From: CAZJBS01 sp964544475 | GTDB taxonomy: Bacteria > CLD3 > SB21 | DNA length: 45,465 nucleotides | Direction of reading: 5' to 3' | Assembly: GCA_964544475.1 (NCBI GenBank) | Contig: CAZJBS010000026.1 | Location: 1-45,465 of the forward strand | Shown: piece by piece, positions 7,910-16,588 of the stretch | Position numbering within the stretch: the first letter of the stretch is position 1 | Layout: every line of letters starts with the position of its first letter | Notes under the pieces: generated by a model | Seen by the model: only the letters and a program-made list of their open reading frames with translations | Told to the model about the DNA's origin: nothing | Database searches by the model: none | Translations under genes and position numbers: made by a program

Positions 7910-10846
7910 ATGCCCACACCCAACACCATGCCAACGGATCACAGCACGATAGAAATGGATTTTGCCGGGACGGAAGCCTGGACGGACGCCTTCAAGGACC
8001 GTATCGTCATCCGAGGCGCACGGGTGCACAACCTCAAGAATGTCGACCTCGAAATTCCGCGCAACCAACTCACGGTGATCACCGGCTTGTCCGGTTCCGG
8101 CAAGTCTTCCCTCGCCTTTGACACGATTTATGCCGAAGGCCAGCGCCGGTACGTCGAGTCGCTGTCGGCCTACGCGCGCCAATTTCTCAACATGATGGAA
8201 AAGCCGGACGTCGATCTCGTCGACGGGCTGAGTCCGGCGATCAGTATCGAACAGAAAACATCGAGCCGAAACCCGCGTTCCACCGTCGGCACCGTGACGG
8301 AAATCTACGACTACCTGCGCCTCCTGTATTCGAAGATCGGCGTCCCCCATTGCTACAACTGCGGAAAGCCGGTGCGCAAACAGACGCGCGACCAGATTAT
8401 GGAGACCCTGCTCAAGAGGTACCGGAACTCCAAAGTCATGCTTCTCGCCCCGGTCGTGCGGGAACGCAAAGGGCACTACCAGGATCTCTTCGACAAACTG
8501 CGCAAGAGCGGATTTGTACGCGTTCGCATCGACGGCGAAATTCATGAACTCGAAAAGGTCGACAAGGTCTCGCGGTACAAACTGCACAATATCGAGGTCG
8601 TCGTCGACCGGATCGACCTGGGTGACGACGTGACCCAGCGCCTGATCGATTCCGTCGAGCAGGCGCTCGAGATGGGCGAAGGCGTATTGATCGCCGCCCC
8701 GGTGGACAGCACCAAGAAGAGCGGACGGAGCGATCTGACCGTCAGCCAGCACCTGGCGTGCCTCGATTGCGGCCTCAGTTACGAGGAACCGTTCCCGAAG
8801 CTGTTCTCCTTTAACAGCCCGCACGGGGCGTGTCCGTTGTGCGAGGGGCTCGGCGTCATTCGCGAAATGGAGGAAGCGCTGATCGTACCCGACCCAAACC
8901 GGTCGATCAACGAGGGCGGTATCGCTGCCTACGCGTCGCCGAAAACGCAGACCTGGTTTTACTGCCAGATGGAAATCATTCTCAAATCGTACGGCGGCGA
9001 TTTTGACACGCCCATCCGCAAGCTTCCAAAAAAAGCATACCAGGCGCTGATGTCTGGAACCGGCAAAGAGAAACATGCCTTCTATTACTATTCCGGCAAC
9101 CGTAAAAAAAATTACAAAGGCACGTACAAAGGCGTGGCCGGCATGATCCGCCATTACTATGACACGACGACATCCGAGCAAATCCGGGATTGGGCGGAGG
9201 AATTCATGGCGGAGAAGACGTGCACCGGATGCGGCGGCGGCCGGTTGAAGAAGGAGGCGTTGTCGTACACCATTGAGGGCGTCAATATTCACAAGGCCGT
9301 GAGCATGTCCGTACGGGAGGCCCTCGATTTGTTTTCGAAGGTGCGTCCGGCGGAGCGTCAACAAACGATCGGCGATCCGATTCTGAAGGAGGTGCGGGAA
9401 CGGCTGGGATTTCTCGTGCGCGTGGGTCTCGACTATCTGACTCTGGATCGTTCCGCGCGGTCCTTGTCGGGGGGCGAATCGCAGCGCATCCGCCTGGCGA
9501 CACAGATCGGATCCCAGCTTGTGGGAGTGCTTTACATTCTTGATGAGCCGAGCATCGGACTCCATCAAAGAGACAACCAACGGCTGATCCAGGCTCTGAC
9601 GGAATTGCGGGATATCGGCAATACGGTCATTGTAGTGGAACACGACCGCGACACGATGGAACACGCCGACTATTTGATCGACCTCGGCCCCGGGGCGGGA
9701 CGGTTGGGCGGCGAAATTGTCGCCAAAGGCCCGCCGAAAGCGGTCTTCGACGCCCACTCGCTCACCGGCCAGTATCTGCGCGGAGACAAACGTATCGCCA
9801 TCCCGGCTCTGCGACGCGACGGCTCCGGTCGTCTTCTCAAACTCAGAGGCGCGTCCGGCAACAACCTGCGGTCCGTCGATCTCGATATTCCCCTCGGGCG
9901 CCTCGTCTGCGTGACGGGCGTGAGCGGATCGGGAAAGAGCTCGTTGATCAATGAAACGCTGTATCCGGTGCTGGCGCGGCATTTTTACCAGGCGAAGATG
10001 ATTCCATTGCCGCACCGGGACGTGTCGGGCATCGATGACATCGACAAGGTGATCAATATTGACCAGTCACCGATCGGGCGCACGCCACGCAGCAATCCGG
10101 CGACGTACACCAACCTTTTCAGCCTGATTCGTGACTTGTATGCCAGCCTGCCGGAATCCAAGATCCGCGGTTACAAAGTCGGCCGGTTCAGTTTTAATGT
10201 CAAAGGCGGCCGCTGCGAGGATTGCGAAGGCGCGGGCCTGAAGAAAATCGAGATGAACTTCCTGCCCGATGTGTACGTCCTTTGCGAGACGTGCAACGGC
10301 AAACGATACAACCGCGAAACGCTGGAGATTTTGTACAAAGGCCGCAGCATTTCCGACGTGCTCGAAATGACCGTGGCAGAGGCAGTGGATTTCTTCGATG
10401 CCATTCCGAAAATCAAACGGAAGATTCAAACGCTGCATGATGTGGGCCTGGATTACATTCATCTGGGTCAACAGGCGACAACGTTGTCCGGCGGCGAGGC
10501 GCAACGGGTCAAGCTCGCAGAGGAATTATCCAGAACCAGCACGGGCCGGACTTTGTACATACTCGATGAACCCACGACCGGCCTGCATTTTGAAGACATC
10601 AAGATGCTGATGGACGTGTTGGGGCGGTTGGTCGATCTGGGCAACACGGTGATTGTCATCGAGCACAATATGGATGTGATCAAGTGCGCCGATTGGGTTA
10701 TTGACCTCGGCCCGGAAGGCGGTTCCGGCGGCGGCCGGGTTGTCGCGGAAGGGACGCCCGAGACTCTGGCGCGCGTTAGAACATCGTATACGGGCCAGTT
10801 TCTGAAGCAGGAGCTTTCGCGTCCACCCGGGAGGAAGCCGTCATGA
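7910..10846 (+). CDS. uvrA: Excinuclease ABC subunit A
   Basis: UvrA is the damage-recognition ATPase of nucleotide excision repair. The 978-residue protein has two ABC ATPase modules. The Walker A sequences are GLSGSGKSS (about residue 61) and GVSGSGKSS (about 670), each with an LSGGE signature (about 520 and 860). Zinc-binding cysteine pairs are present at CLDC...CPLC in the first half and CEDC...CETC in the second. The length is slightly above the usual 940-950 because of an N-terminal extension of about 25 residues, and the start is uncertain (7910, or 7928 if the predicted promoter is right). The stop overlaps the start of the next gene by four bases. Confidence 0.98.
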   Translation: MPTPNTMPTDHSTIEMDFAGTEAWTDAFKDRIVIRGARVHNLKNVDLEIPRNQLTVITGLSGSGKSSLAFDTIYAEGQRRYVESLSAYARQFLNMMEKPDVDLVDGLSPAISIEQKTSSRNPRSTVGTVTEIYDYLRLLYSKIGVPHCYNCGKPVRKQTRDQIMETLLKRYRNSKVMLLAPVVRERKGHYQDLFDKLRKSGFVRVRIDGEIHELEKVDKVSRYKLHNIEVVVDRIDLGDDVTQRLIDSVEQALEMGEGVLIAAPVDSTKKSGRSDLTVSQHLACLDCGLSYEEPFPKLFSFNSPHGACPLCEGLGVIREMEEALIVPDPNRSINEGGIAAYASPKTQTWFYCQMEIILKSYGGDFDTPIRKLPKKAYQALMSGTGKEKHAFYYYSGNRKKNYKGTYKGVAGMIRHYYDTTTSEQIRDWAEEFMAEKTCTGCGGGRLKKEALSYTIEGVNIHKAVSMSVREALDLFSKVRPAERQQTIGDPILKEVRERLGFLVRVGLDYLTLDRSARSLSGGESQRIRLATQIGSQLVGVLYILDEPSIGLHQRDNQRLIQALTELRDIGNTVIVVEHDRDTMEHADYLIDLGPGAGRLGGEIVAKGPPKAVFDAHSLTGQYLRGDKRIAIPALRRDGSGRLLKLRGASGNNLRSVDLDIPLGRLVCVTGVSGSGKSSLINETLYPVLARHFYQAKMIPLPHRDVSGIDDIDKVINIDQSPIGRTPRSNPATYTNLFSLIRDLYASLPESKIRGYKVGRFSFNVKGGRCEDCEGAGLKKIEMNFLPDVYVLCETCNGKRYNRETLEILYKGRSISDVLEMTVAEAVDFFDAIPKIKRKIQTLHDVGLDYIHLGQQATTLSGGEAQRVKLAEELSRTSTGRTLYILDEPTTGLHFEDIKMLMDVLGRLVDLGNTVIVIEHNMDVIKCADWVIDLGPEGGSGGGRVVAEGTPETLARVRTSYTGQFLKQELSRPPGRKPS

Positions 10847-11670
10847 TTTCGCGGATCGAAACCATTCACCTGTTTCCAAAGCTTGATGACACGCTGATTT
10901 CGCTTTTGAAAGGTCTCTCCGGCCGGGAATGGGAATTGCCCACGCTGGCCGGGTCGTGGCTGGTCAGGGACATCGCGGCCCATTTACTCGACGGATTCTT
11001 GCGGACGTTATCGTATGCGAGGGACCGTTACGCGGGGGAGATGCCGGGTTCCATACGTTCGTACAACGAGCTCGTGGACTATCTGAACCGGCTGAATGCC
11101 GATTGGGTCCGGGCGATGCGGCGCGTCAGCCCTAGGGTTCTGGTTGAACTTATGGAGACGGCCTCGGTCGCCTCAACCGACTACTTGGCTACGCTCGATA
11201 TGGACGCGCCGGCGATATTTCCCGTCGCGTGGGCAGGCCAGGAGCGTTCCCCGAATTGGTTCCACATTGCCCGGGAATACACCGAACGCTGGCACCATCA
11301 ACAACAAATACGCCATGCGGTCGGTCAGGACGCGCCGCTTCTGGAAACGGAGTTGTACCAACCGTTTCTTGACACCTGCATGCAGGCGTTGCCGCATCAT
11401 TATCGCGACGTGCCGGCGGCCGCCAATGACGCTCTTCGGATCAACGTGACAGGTGTGTCCACGTGGGATCTGATCCATGACGGCCGGCAATGGCGGCTTT
11501 CGCCGCCACGACCCGACCCTGTACGTTGCGACATTATTGTCCCGCCGGGGCAGGCCTGGATGCTATTCATGAACAGTCTCAGCCATCAGGAAGCCCGCCA
11601 TGCGATTCGGGTGACGGGGGACCGCGCTCTCGCCGAACGATTTTTCACCGTTCGGGCGGTGATGGTGTGA
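10843..11670 (+). CDS. DinB / maleylpyruvate isomerase-fold protein
   Basis: The 275-residue protein has the N-terminal four-helix domain of the mycothiol-dependent maleylpyruvate isomerase/DinB superfamily. GSWLVRDIAAHLLDGFLR (about residues 37-54) carries the characteristic helix-two His, and EYTERWHHQQQIRHAVG supplies the later His pair, giving a plausible three-His metal site. The C-terminal 100 residues resemble the SCP2-like lid of the same family. Members are thiol-dependent transferases or metal-binding proteins, and the substrate here is unknown. The start overlaps the uvrA stop (ATGA), so the two genes are coupled. Whether this reflects a DNA-damage link or only operon convenience is open. 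Confidence 0.7.
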   Translation: MISRIETIHLFPKLDDTLISLLKGLSGREWELPTLAGSWLVRDIAAHLLDGFLRTLSYARDRYAGEMPGSIRSYNELVDYLNRLNADWVRAMRRVSPRVLVELMETASVASTDYLATLDMDAPAIFPVAWAGQERSPNWFHIAREYTERWHHQQQIRHAVGQDAPLLETELYQPFLDTCMQALPHHYRDVPAAANDALRINVTGVSTWDLIHDGRQWRLSPPRPDPVRCDIIVPPGQAWMLFMNSLSHQEARHAIRVTGDRALAERFFTVRAVMV

Positions 11671-11704
11671 CCATGCAGCACGACCGGCGCTTCGGAATTA
11701 AAGA

Positions 11705-11733
11705 TTGATACACAAACGGATTTTCTCTACATT
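11705..11733 (+). promoter_or_regulatory. Predicted hprK promoter
   Basis: TTGATA (11705-11710), a 17-base spacer and TACATT (11728-11733) lie in the 86-base gap before hprK. A start point near 11740 would leave a leader of about 20 bases to the ATG at 11763. The spacing is ideal and four of six bases match in each box. Confidence 0.45.
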
Positions 11734-11762
11734 GCACCGAATTTCACGATCCGGGCTTGCTC

Positions 11763-12788
11763 ATGGATGATTTTGTTTATCGAATAGAACAAGGCAACAT
11801 CAAGTACCTTGAGCGCATGAGCGTCAAGAGACTCTTCGAAGAGTTGCGCGAGCGCATGCACCTCGAATGTCTGGTGGATGCGGGATTGGAAACGCGGACA
11901 TTCAACCAGCGCGACCTGCACCGCCCCGGGCTGGCTCTGGCCGGGTTTGTCAAGCTGTTCACCCACGAAAAAATCCAGATTCTCGGCAATACGGAAAATT
12001 ACTATTTGCTTGACCTCTCCGACGATGAGCGCCGCTCGGCCATCGCCAGGCTGTTCGATTTCGACATGCCGTGCATCATTGTCACCAACAACAACAAAGT
12101 ATTTCCGGAAGTGCCGGAATTCTGCCTCGCGAAGAACGTTCCCCTCTTTCTGACCCGGCTCTCGACAACCGACGCCATTCATCTCATATCGGGCTATCTC
12201 GACGACCTGTTTGCGCCGGAAGTTGCCGTGCACGGATCGATGGTGGACGTCTACGGCATCGGCATGATGTTTGTAGGCAAAAGCGGCATCGGCAAGAGCG
12301 AAATTGCCCTGGACCTTGTCGAACGCGGTCACCGGCTCGTGGCCGACGATACGGTCCGGATTCGCCGCATGTCGGAAAACATCCTGATGGCACGGGGTCA
12401 CGATACACTGAAACATTTCATGGAAATCCGTGGCGTCGGTATTCTTGATGTCCGTGAAATGTTCGGCATCCGCGCCGTGCGGCTGCACAAACGACTGGAG
12501 GTGCAGGTCAATCTGGAACTCTGGGACGGCAAAGAGCAGTACGAACGCCTCGGTCTCGACGAGAGTTTCAACGATGTACTCGGCGTGCCGATTCCCCTGG
12601 TCCGTTTGCCGGTCTATCCGGGAAAGAATATCACGGTCATCGCCGAAGCGATTGCGCTAAATTTGCTCCTGAAAATCTACGGCTACGACGCCGCCAAGGA
12701 ATTCTCGCAGAAGCTGATGGAAGAGATTGCCAACAAAAACAACCGGGCTCGGAAATACAACCCGTTCCTGGAAAGGGATTTCGAATAG
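11763..12788 (+). CDS. hprK: HPr kinase/phosphorylase
   Basis: HprK phosphorylates and dephosphorylates a serine of HPr. The N-terminal domain (about residues 15-140) is followed by the Walker A motif GKSGIGKSE (about 171) and the family signature EIRGVGILDVREMFGIRAV (about 220), with the VADD motif between them, so the kinase core is intact. The length (about 341) is slightly longer than usual because of some 18 extra N-terminal residues. A TTG at 11757 and an ATG at 11817 are alternative starts; none has a clear Shine-Dalgarno. No PTS or HPr gene lies in the window. In many Gram-negative bacteria hprK works without a sugar-transporting PTS, often beside regulatory PTS or envelope genes. Here an MlaD-like gene follows after 27 bases. 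Confidence 0.95.
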   Translation: MDDFVYRIEQGNIKYLERMSVKRLFEELRERMHLECLVDAGLETRTFNQRDLHRPGLALAGFVKLFTHEKIQILGNTENYYLLDLSDDERRSAIARLFDFDMPCIIVTNNNKVFPEVPEFCLAKNVPLFLTRLSTTDAIHLISGYLDDLFAPEVAVHGSMVDVYGIGMMFVGKSGIGKSEIALDLVERGHRLVADDTVRIRRMSENILMARGHDTLKHFMEIRGVGILDVREMFGIRAVRLHKRLEVQVNLELWDGKEQYERLGLDESFNDVLGVPIPLVRLPVYPGKNITVIAEAIALNLLLKIYGYDAAKEFSQKLMEEIANKNNRARKYNPFLERDFE

Positions 12789-12815
12789 GATGCCAGGAAG
12801 ACACGAGGTGAGCGT

Positions 12816-13718
12816 TTGAACGAAACGAAAATACTTGAAATCAAAGTGGGCATTACGATTCTGACCGCGGTGACCATGCTGGTCATGGGTATTGTCTGGC
12901 TTAAAGGCATCACCTTCAAACCGAATACGTTTGAGATCTCCATCCTGTTTCCCAATACCGCAGGATTGCAGGTTGGCGATCCGGTGATGGTCAGCGGCAT
13001 GCGCGTCGGCAAAGTGACGGATATTCTGCTTGAGCAGGACTCGGTTGTTGTTTATGTGAGCGTATCGAACGTGATCCGGTTGAAGTCCGATGCCTCGGCG
13101 GTTATTTCGAGCACGGATTTTTTCGGAGGAAAAAAAGTCGAAGTCACGCCGGGACGGGATTCAGTGGATTATCAGATCAAGAAGCGACTGCGTGGTTCCC
13201 GGGAACCGGATATCACCGAATTAACGAGCCAGATGCGGGACATTGCGTTTGATGTCAAGGGCACGTTGCAGAAAGTCGACAGCGTGCTCGTGGGCCTCAA
13301 TGGATTTGTCAATGACCGTTCGGTCACCGCGTCGCTGAAAGCGGCCATTTACAACCTCGATTCAACCACCTTGCGCGTCAAATCCATTGTCACCAAAAGC
13401 GACATCCGCATTGACAGCCTGCTCAACCGGTTGTCCCAGGCGACCCGGAGTTTCCGGATGCTGATGGACAAAACGGACACCAAACTGGATACGGCGTTCA
13501 CCAACGTCACCATCCTCACCCGCCATATTACCAATGTAACCGCGTCGCTCGACTCCATCATCGATCACGTACAAAGCGGGGAAGGCAATCTGGGCAAGTT
13601 GATCTATGATGACCGCCTGTACATGAAGCTGGACGTCACGGCGACGGAATTGGATTCGCTGGTCCGGGTCATCCGGGACAAGGGCGTAAAGATGAACGTC
13701 AAGCTGTTCGGCGATTGA
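12816..13718 (+). CDS. MlaD/MCE-domain lipid transport protein
   Basis: The protein is about 300 residues with an N-terminal signal anchor (about 12-32, TILTAVTMLVMGIVWLKG). An MCE domain follows (about 38-115: NTAGLQVGDPVMVSGMRVG ... FFGGKKVEV), and then a long Thr/Ser-rich helical region (about 130-290), typical of MCE proteins that form periplasmic hexameric rings. They carry phospholipids or other lipids between membranes with an MlaE/MlaF transporter, but no such partner is in the window. Translation probably starts at TTG 12816, preceded by GAGGTGAG at good spacing. It follows hprK by 27 bases and precedes a ZIP transporter by 10 bases, so these three look like one operon. Confidence 0.9.
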   Translation: MNETKILEIKVGITILTAVTMLVMGIVWLKGITFKPNTFEISILFPNTAGLQVGDPVMVSGMRVGKVTDILLEQDSVVVYVSVSNVIRLKSDASAVISSTDFFGGKKVEVTPGRDSVDYQIKKRLRGSREPDITELTSQMRDIAFDVKGTLQKVDSVLVGLNGFVNDRSVTASLKAAIYNLDSTTLRVKSIVTKSDIRIDSLLNRLSQATRSFRMLMDKTDTKLDTAFTNVTILTRHITNVTASLDSIIDHVQSGEGNLGKLIYDDRLYMKLDVTATELDSLVRVIRDKGVKMNVKLFGD

Positions 13719-13728
13719 TCCCATTCCC

Positions 13729-14466
13729 ATGAATTTCTCCCTCGCGTTGTTGCTCAGTCTTGTTTCCGGCCTGCTGATCATGCTCGGCGGATGGCTTTTC
13801 ACTTTCCGGAAAACGTGGGAAGAGAAATACCTCGATTTTTTCATTGCCCTCGGTGCGGGATATATTCTGGCGGTGGCCCTGCTGGACATGATCCCGGAAG
13901 CGGGCGACTCCTTGTACACCACGATGCTCTTCGTCATCGCCGGATACCTGGTGGTTCACCTCTTCGAACACGTCTTCACGCCGCATTTCCATTTCGGCGA
14001 AGAGACGCACGAACATCTCGTGTCGAGTTTCGTCAGCACGAGCGCACTGATCGGTCTGATGGTGCACAATTTTTTCAGTGGCGTGGCGATCGGTTCGGGC
14101 ATGCTGAGCGGCATCGAAATCGGCTGGACCATTTTTATCGGAACCGTACTGCACAAATTACCGGAAGGGTTCACCATATCGTCCATCATGTTCGCCTCGC
14201 ATCATCGCAAACGCAGCGGGATGGTGGCGACGCTCCTGCTGGCCGTGTCCGCATTGGTTGGAACCGGGGCCGTGTACCTGGTCGAAATGGAGCATTTTCC
14301 GGTCAAACAAATTGCCCTGGCCATGTCGGCCGGCACCTTTATTCATGTGTCGACGACGGACCTGATTCCACGCATCAGCGATTCCGAACACCGTTGGATG
14401 CCCCTGATTGTTTTTCTCGGCGTGGGACTGTTTCTCGCCACGTCGTTATTCTTTCACGCGCATTGA
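13729..14466 (+). CDS. ZIP family divalent metal transporter
   Basis: The product is a 245-residue, roughly eight-helix membrane protein. The metal-binding helices are recognisable: HNFFSGVAIGSG (about residue 110) and HKLPEGFTISS (about 142). A His-rich cytoplasmic loop lies between helices three and four (HLFEHVFTPHFHFGEETHEH). ZIP proteins import zinc, iron or manganese. The gene begins 10 bases after the mlaD-like gene and probably ends this operon, facing a convergent sugE-type gene 28 bases away. No obvious terminator was seen in that gap. Metal specificity cannot be read from the sequence. Confidence 0.93.
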   Translation: MNFSLALLLSLVSGLLIMLGGWLFTFRKTWEEKYLDFFIALGAGYILAVALLDMIPEAGDSLYTTMLFVIAGYLVVHLFEHVFTPHFHFGEETHEHLVSSFVSTSALIGLMVHNFFSGVAIGSGMLSGIEIGWTIFIGTVLHKLPEGFTISSIMFASHHRKRSGMVATLLLAVSALVGTGAVYLVEMEHFPVKQIALAMSAGTFIHVSTTDLIPRISDSEHRWMPLIVFLGVGLFLATSLFFHAH

Positions 14467-14494
14467 TGGCGAATGTCCCGACGTGGTTTGATGC

Positions 14495-14824
14495 TCAGGG
14501 TTGGGTATCGCCGCCGGTTATTTTCAGACCGACAATGCCGGCAACGATGAGCAGGATAAACATTATCCGGGGTGCCGTTGAAGGTTCCTTGTACACGATG
14601 ATACCCGCTATCGTCGAGCCGATGACAGCTATGCCCATCCACGTGGCGTAAGCAGTACTTACCGGAAGATTTTTCAGCGCCTGGCTGAGGCAAAGGGCGG
14701 CGCCAAGTCCAAAGCAGGCGTAAGCCACCATGGGTACCCATTTGGTGAATCCCTCCGTATGTTTCAAGCTGTAGATCCATCCCACTTCAAGAATGCCCGC
14801 GAGGATCAAGTAAATCCAGTGCAT
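14495..14824 (-). CDS. SMR family transporter, SugE/Gdx-like
   Basis: This is a 109-residue, four-helix small multidrug resistance protein. The essential membrane Glu13 sits in AGILEVGWIYSLKHTEG, and the second helix pair contains YATWMGIAVIGSTIAG. The LEVGW context and the overall pattern match the SugE branch, members of which export guanidinium or quaternary ammonium ions as antiparallel dimers. No guanidine riboswitch can precede it, since only 15 bases separate it from the upstream fatty-acid-hydroxylase gene. It is therefore probably read through from the polysaccharide operon. Confidence 0.9.
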   Translation of the reverse strand: MHWIYLILAGILEVGWIYSLKHTEGFTKWVPMVAYACFGLGAALCLSQALKNLPVSTAYATWMGIAVIGSTIAGIIVYKEPSTAPRIMFILLIVAGIVGLKITGGDTQP

Positions 14825-14839
14825 GGTTGGTGACCGTTG

Positions 14840-15637
14840 TTATCGAGTCAGGGTGGTGTGGACATCGTGCCTGCCGAAGGGGCGGAAAGCAAACCACTGC
14901 TGTGCGAGATAGTGTTTTGGAAATGGAACGGCATCGAGTCCGTAGCGTTGCGGCTTTTCGTCGGCGGGCAGGTACGCCGTGCCGAATATCCAGTCCCACA
15001 GGGCCAGCTTGGTGGAAAAATTCCTGTTGTGAGCGGACCGGCTGCCATCGGCATGATGCCAGCGATGCATTTCAGGTCCGTTGATGAAGTACTGCAGGCG
15101 GCCTGACCGGATGTTGATATTTGAATGAATGTACATACCCCAGACGGCGTCCATCACGCCCTTCATAATAACCACCGAGGGCGCCGCTCCCAGAATGACC
15201 ATGGGTGCAAATTCCACTGTCTGGTTGATGAGTATTTCCAGCGCATGGGATCGCGTGCCGGACATCCAGTCCACATCTTTTGTCGAGTGGTGGGCCTCAT
15301 GCAATCTCCATAGCCATTTTGAATGGTGTTGCCAACGATGAAACCAGTAAATATAGAAATCATGCAGCACCAAGAAGAACAACAGTTGCCACACGAACGG
15401 CCAGGAGGAAACCCACAGAAGCCGGCCAGCAACACCGGCCTGCAATTCATCGGTTATGAAGGCAATCACCAGACCCAGTGCCAGATTCTGAAGGCCGGTG
15501 TACCATACGATGTCGGTGAACAAGCCTTCTCTCAACAATTTCTGGCCGCGCGCATACGGCGCCAGTCGTTCGAGAACGACGAAGAGTACAACGCTGGCAG
15601 CGGTGACGGCCACGGCGGCGATCGAAATGTGGCTCAT
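14840..15637 (-). CDS. Sterol desaturase / fatty acid hydroxylase family membrane protein
   Basis: This is a diiron membrane oxygenase of about 265 residues. The His clusters are intact: HDFYIYWFHR (His92, His100), WQHH (104-105), HEAHH (113-117), and later MHRWHHAD and HNRNFS. Several hydrophobic helices surround them. Family members hydroxylate or desaturate lipids, sterols or carotenoids. The start at 15637 is four bases after the neuB-like stop; a longer frame would run into that gene and adds an unconserved stretch. Its place at the end of the ulosonic-acid operon suggests that it modifies a lipid linked to the surface glycan, but this is inference. Confidence 0.88.
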   Translation of the reverse strand: MSHISIAAVAVTAASVVLFVVLERLAPYARGQKLLREGLFTDIVWYTGLQNLALGLVIAFITDELQAGVAGRLLWVSSWPFVWQLLFFLVLHDFYIYWFHRWQHHSKWLWRLHEAHHSTKDVDWMSGTRSHALEILINQTVEFAPMVILGAAPSVVIMKGVMDAVWGMYIHSNINIRSGRLQYFINGPEMHRWHHADGSRSAHNRNFSTKLALWDWIFGTAYLPADEKPQRYGLDAVPFPKHYLAQQWFAFRPFGRHDVHTTLTR

Positions 15638-15641
15638 GCGT

Positions 15642-16541
15642 CTAGCTGCCGGTCCCAAGCGATTCTGTTCGAACGCGGCGCAGTTTTTGAAGGGCCGCCG
15701 ATTCACTTATGTACACTTTCTTGATCCCATCACCGAGGGCTTTTTCGATATCCCGAATGTCCCGGACCAGATGGTGCATGCCGAATACTTCGACCGACGC
15801 CGCCTGATCAGTCCCCCACATGGCACGGTCCAATGTCACGTGCCGTTCTACGAAGCAGGCACCGAGTGCCACCGCGGCCCAGGAGGGCGACAGGCCGACT
15901 TCATGACCGGAATAACCAATCGGCACATCGGGATACTTGGCCCGCAAAGTCGGAATCATGCGAAGGTTAAGATCATCCGGCTTGCACGGATAGGCGGATG
16001 TGGAATGGGCGATCAGCAATTGGTCCGTGCCGATCTCAGAAATGGCGTGTTCAATTTCTTCCATCGTGGACATGCCGGTCGAGACCATAAGAGGCCGGCC
16101 GGTTGCTTTCATCTTTTTCAGCAGGGAGATGTCGGTCAGGCAAGCCGACGAAGCCTTGTAAAGCGCCGGTCCAAACGACTCGATGAAATCAACGGAATCC
16201 TCATCCCAGCATGATGCAAACCAGTCAATGCCCTTTTCAAAACAATAACGGTCAATTTCGTCAAAGGCCTCTTCGTCAAATTCGATCCGGTGGCGGTATT
16301 CGAGATAGGTCATGCGTCCCCAGGGTGTGTCGCGTTCGATACCCCATTGCTCCGGAGGCACGCATTTCTCCGGCGTTCTTTTCTGGAATTTGACGGCATC
16401 ACAGCCGGCAAATACGGCGCCGTCGATCAGTTTCTTGGCGAGCGTGAGGGACCCGTTGTGGTTGATGCCAATCTCGGCGATCACATAGACCGGCTGGTCT
16501 GGTCCAATGAGCCGATCGCCTATCCTGACATGGCTGGCCAT
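15642..16541 (-). CDS. NeuB-family PEP-condensing ulosonic acid synthase, lacking SAF domain
   Basis: This 299-residue protein aligns with the TIM-barrel half of N-acetylneuraminate/legionaminate synthases: YVIAEIGINHNG at the start, DAVKFQKR, LMVSTGMSTMEEI, and GYSGHEVGLS with the metal-site His. It ends just where the C-terminal SAF (antifreeze-like) domain normally begins (IEKALGDGIKK, about residue 270, plus 25 more). The SAF domain covers the active site of the partner subunit in NeuB and helps hold the sugar, so its absence implies a different or phosphorylated acceptor, or a separate lid. GGAG seven bases upstream supports the ATG. The reaction is expected to be PEP plus an aldose giving a 2-keto-3-deoxy acid. 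The sugar is not known. Confidence 0.88.
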   Translation of the reverse strand: MASHVRIGDRLIGPDQPVYVIAEIGINHNGSLTLAKKLIDGAVFAGCDAVKFQKRTPEKCVPPEQWGIERDTPWGRMTYLEYRHRIEFDEEAFDEIDRYCFEKGIDWFASCWDEDSVDFIESFGPALYKASSACLTDISLLKKMKATGRPLMVSTGMSTMEEIEHAISEIGTDQLLIAHSTSAYPCKPDDLNLRMIPTLRAKYPDVPIGYSGHEVGLSPSWAAVALGACFVERHVTLDRAMWGTDQAASVEVFGMHHLVRDIRDIEKALGDGIKKVYISESAALQKLRRVRTESLGTGS

Positions 16542-16588
16542 GGTTCGTCTCCGGATTTGGTTGACATTGTTTACGGTGGTTTATGAAA

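Noticed and set aside
7844..10015. A long open minus-strand frame (over 700 codons) opposite uvrA
   Set aside because: It is the complement of a clear uvrA with all motifs; the translation has no recognisable domain and is rich in His, Arg and Asp as expected of an antisense frame in high-GC sequence.
14825..14839. A guanidine riboswitch before the SugE-like gene
   Set aside because: Only 15 bases separate it from the upstream gene and no such structure fits.
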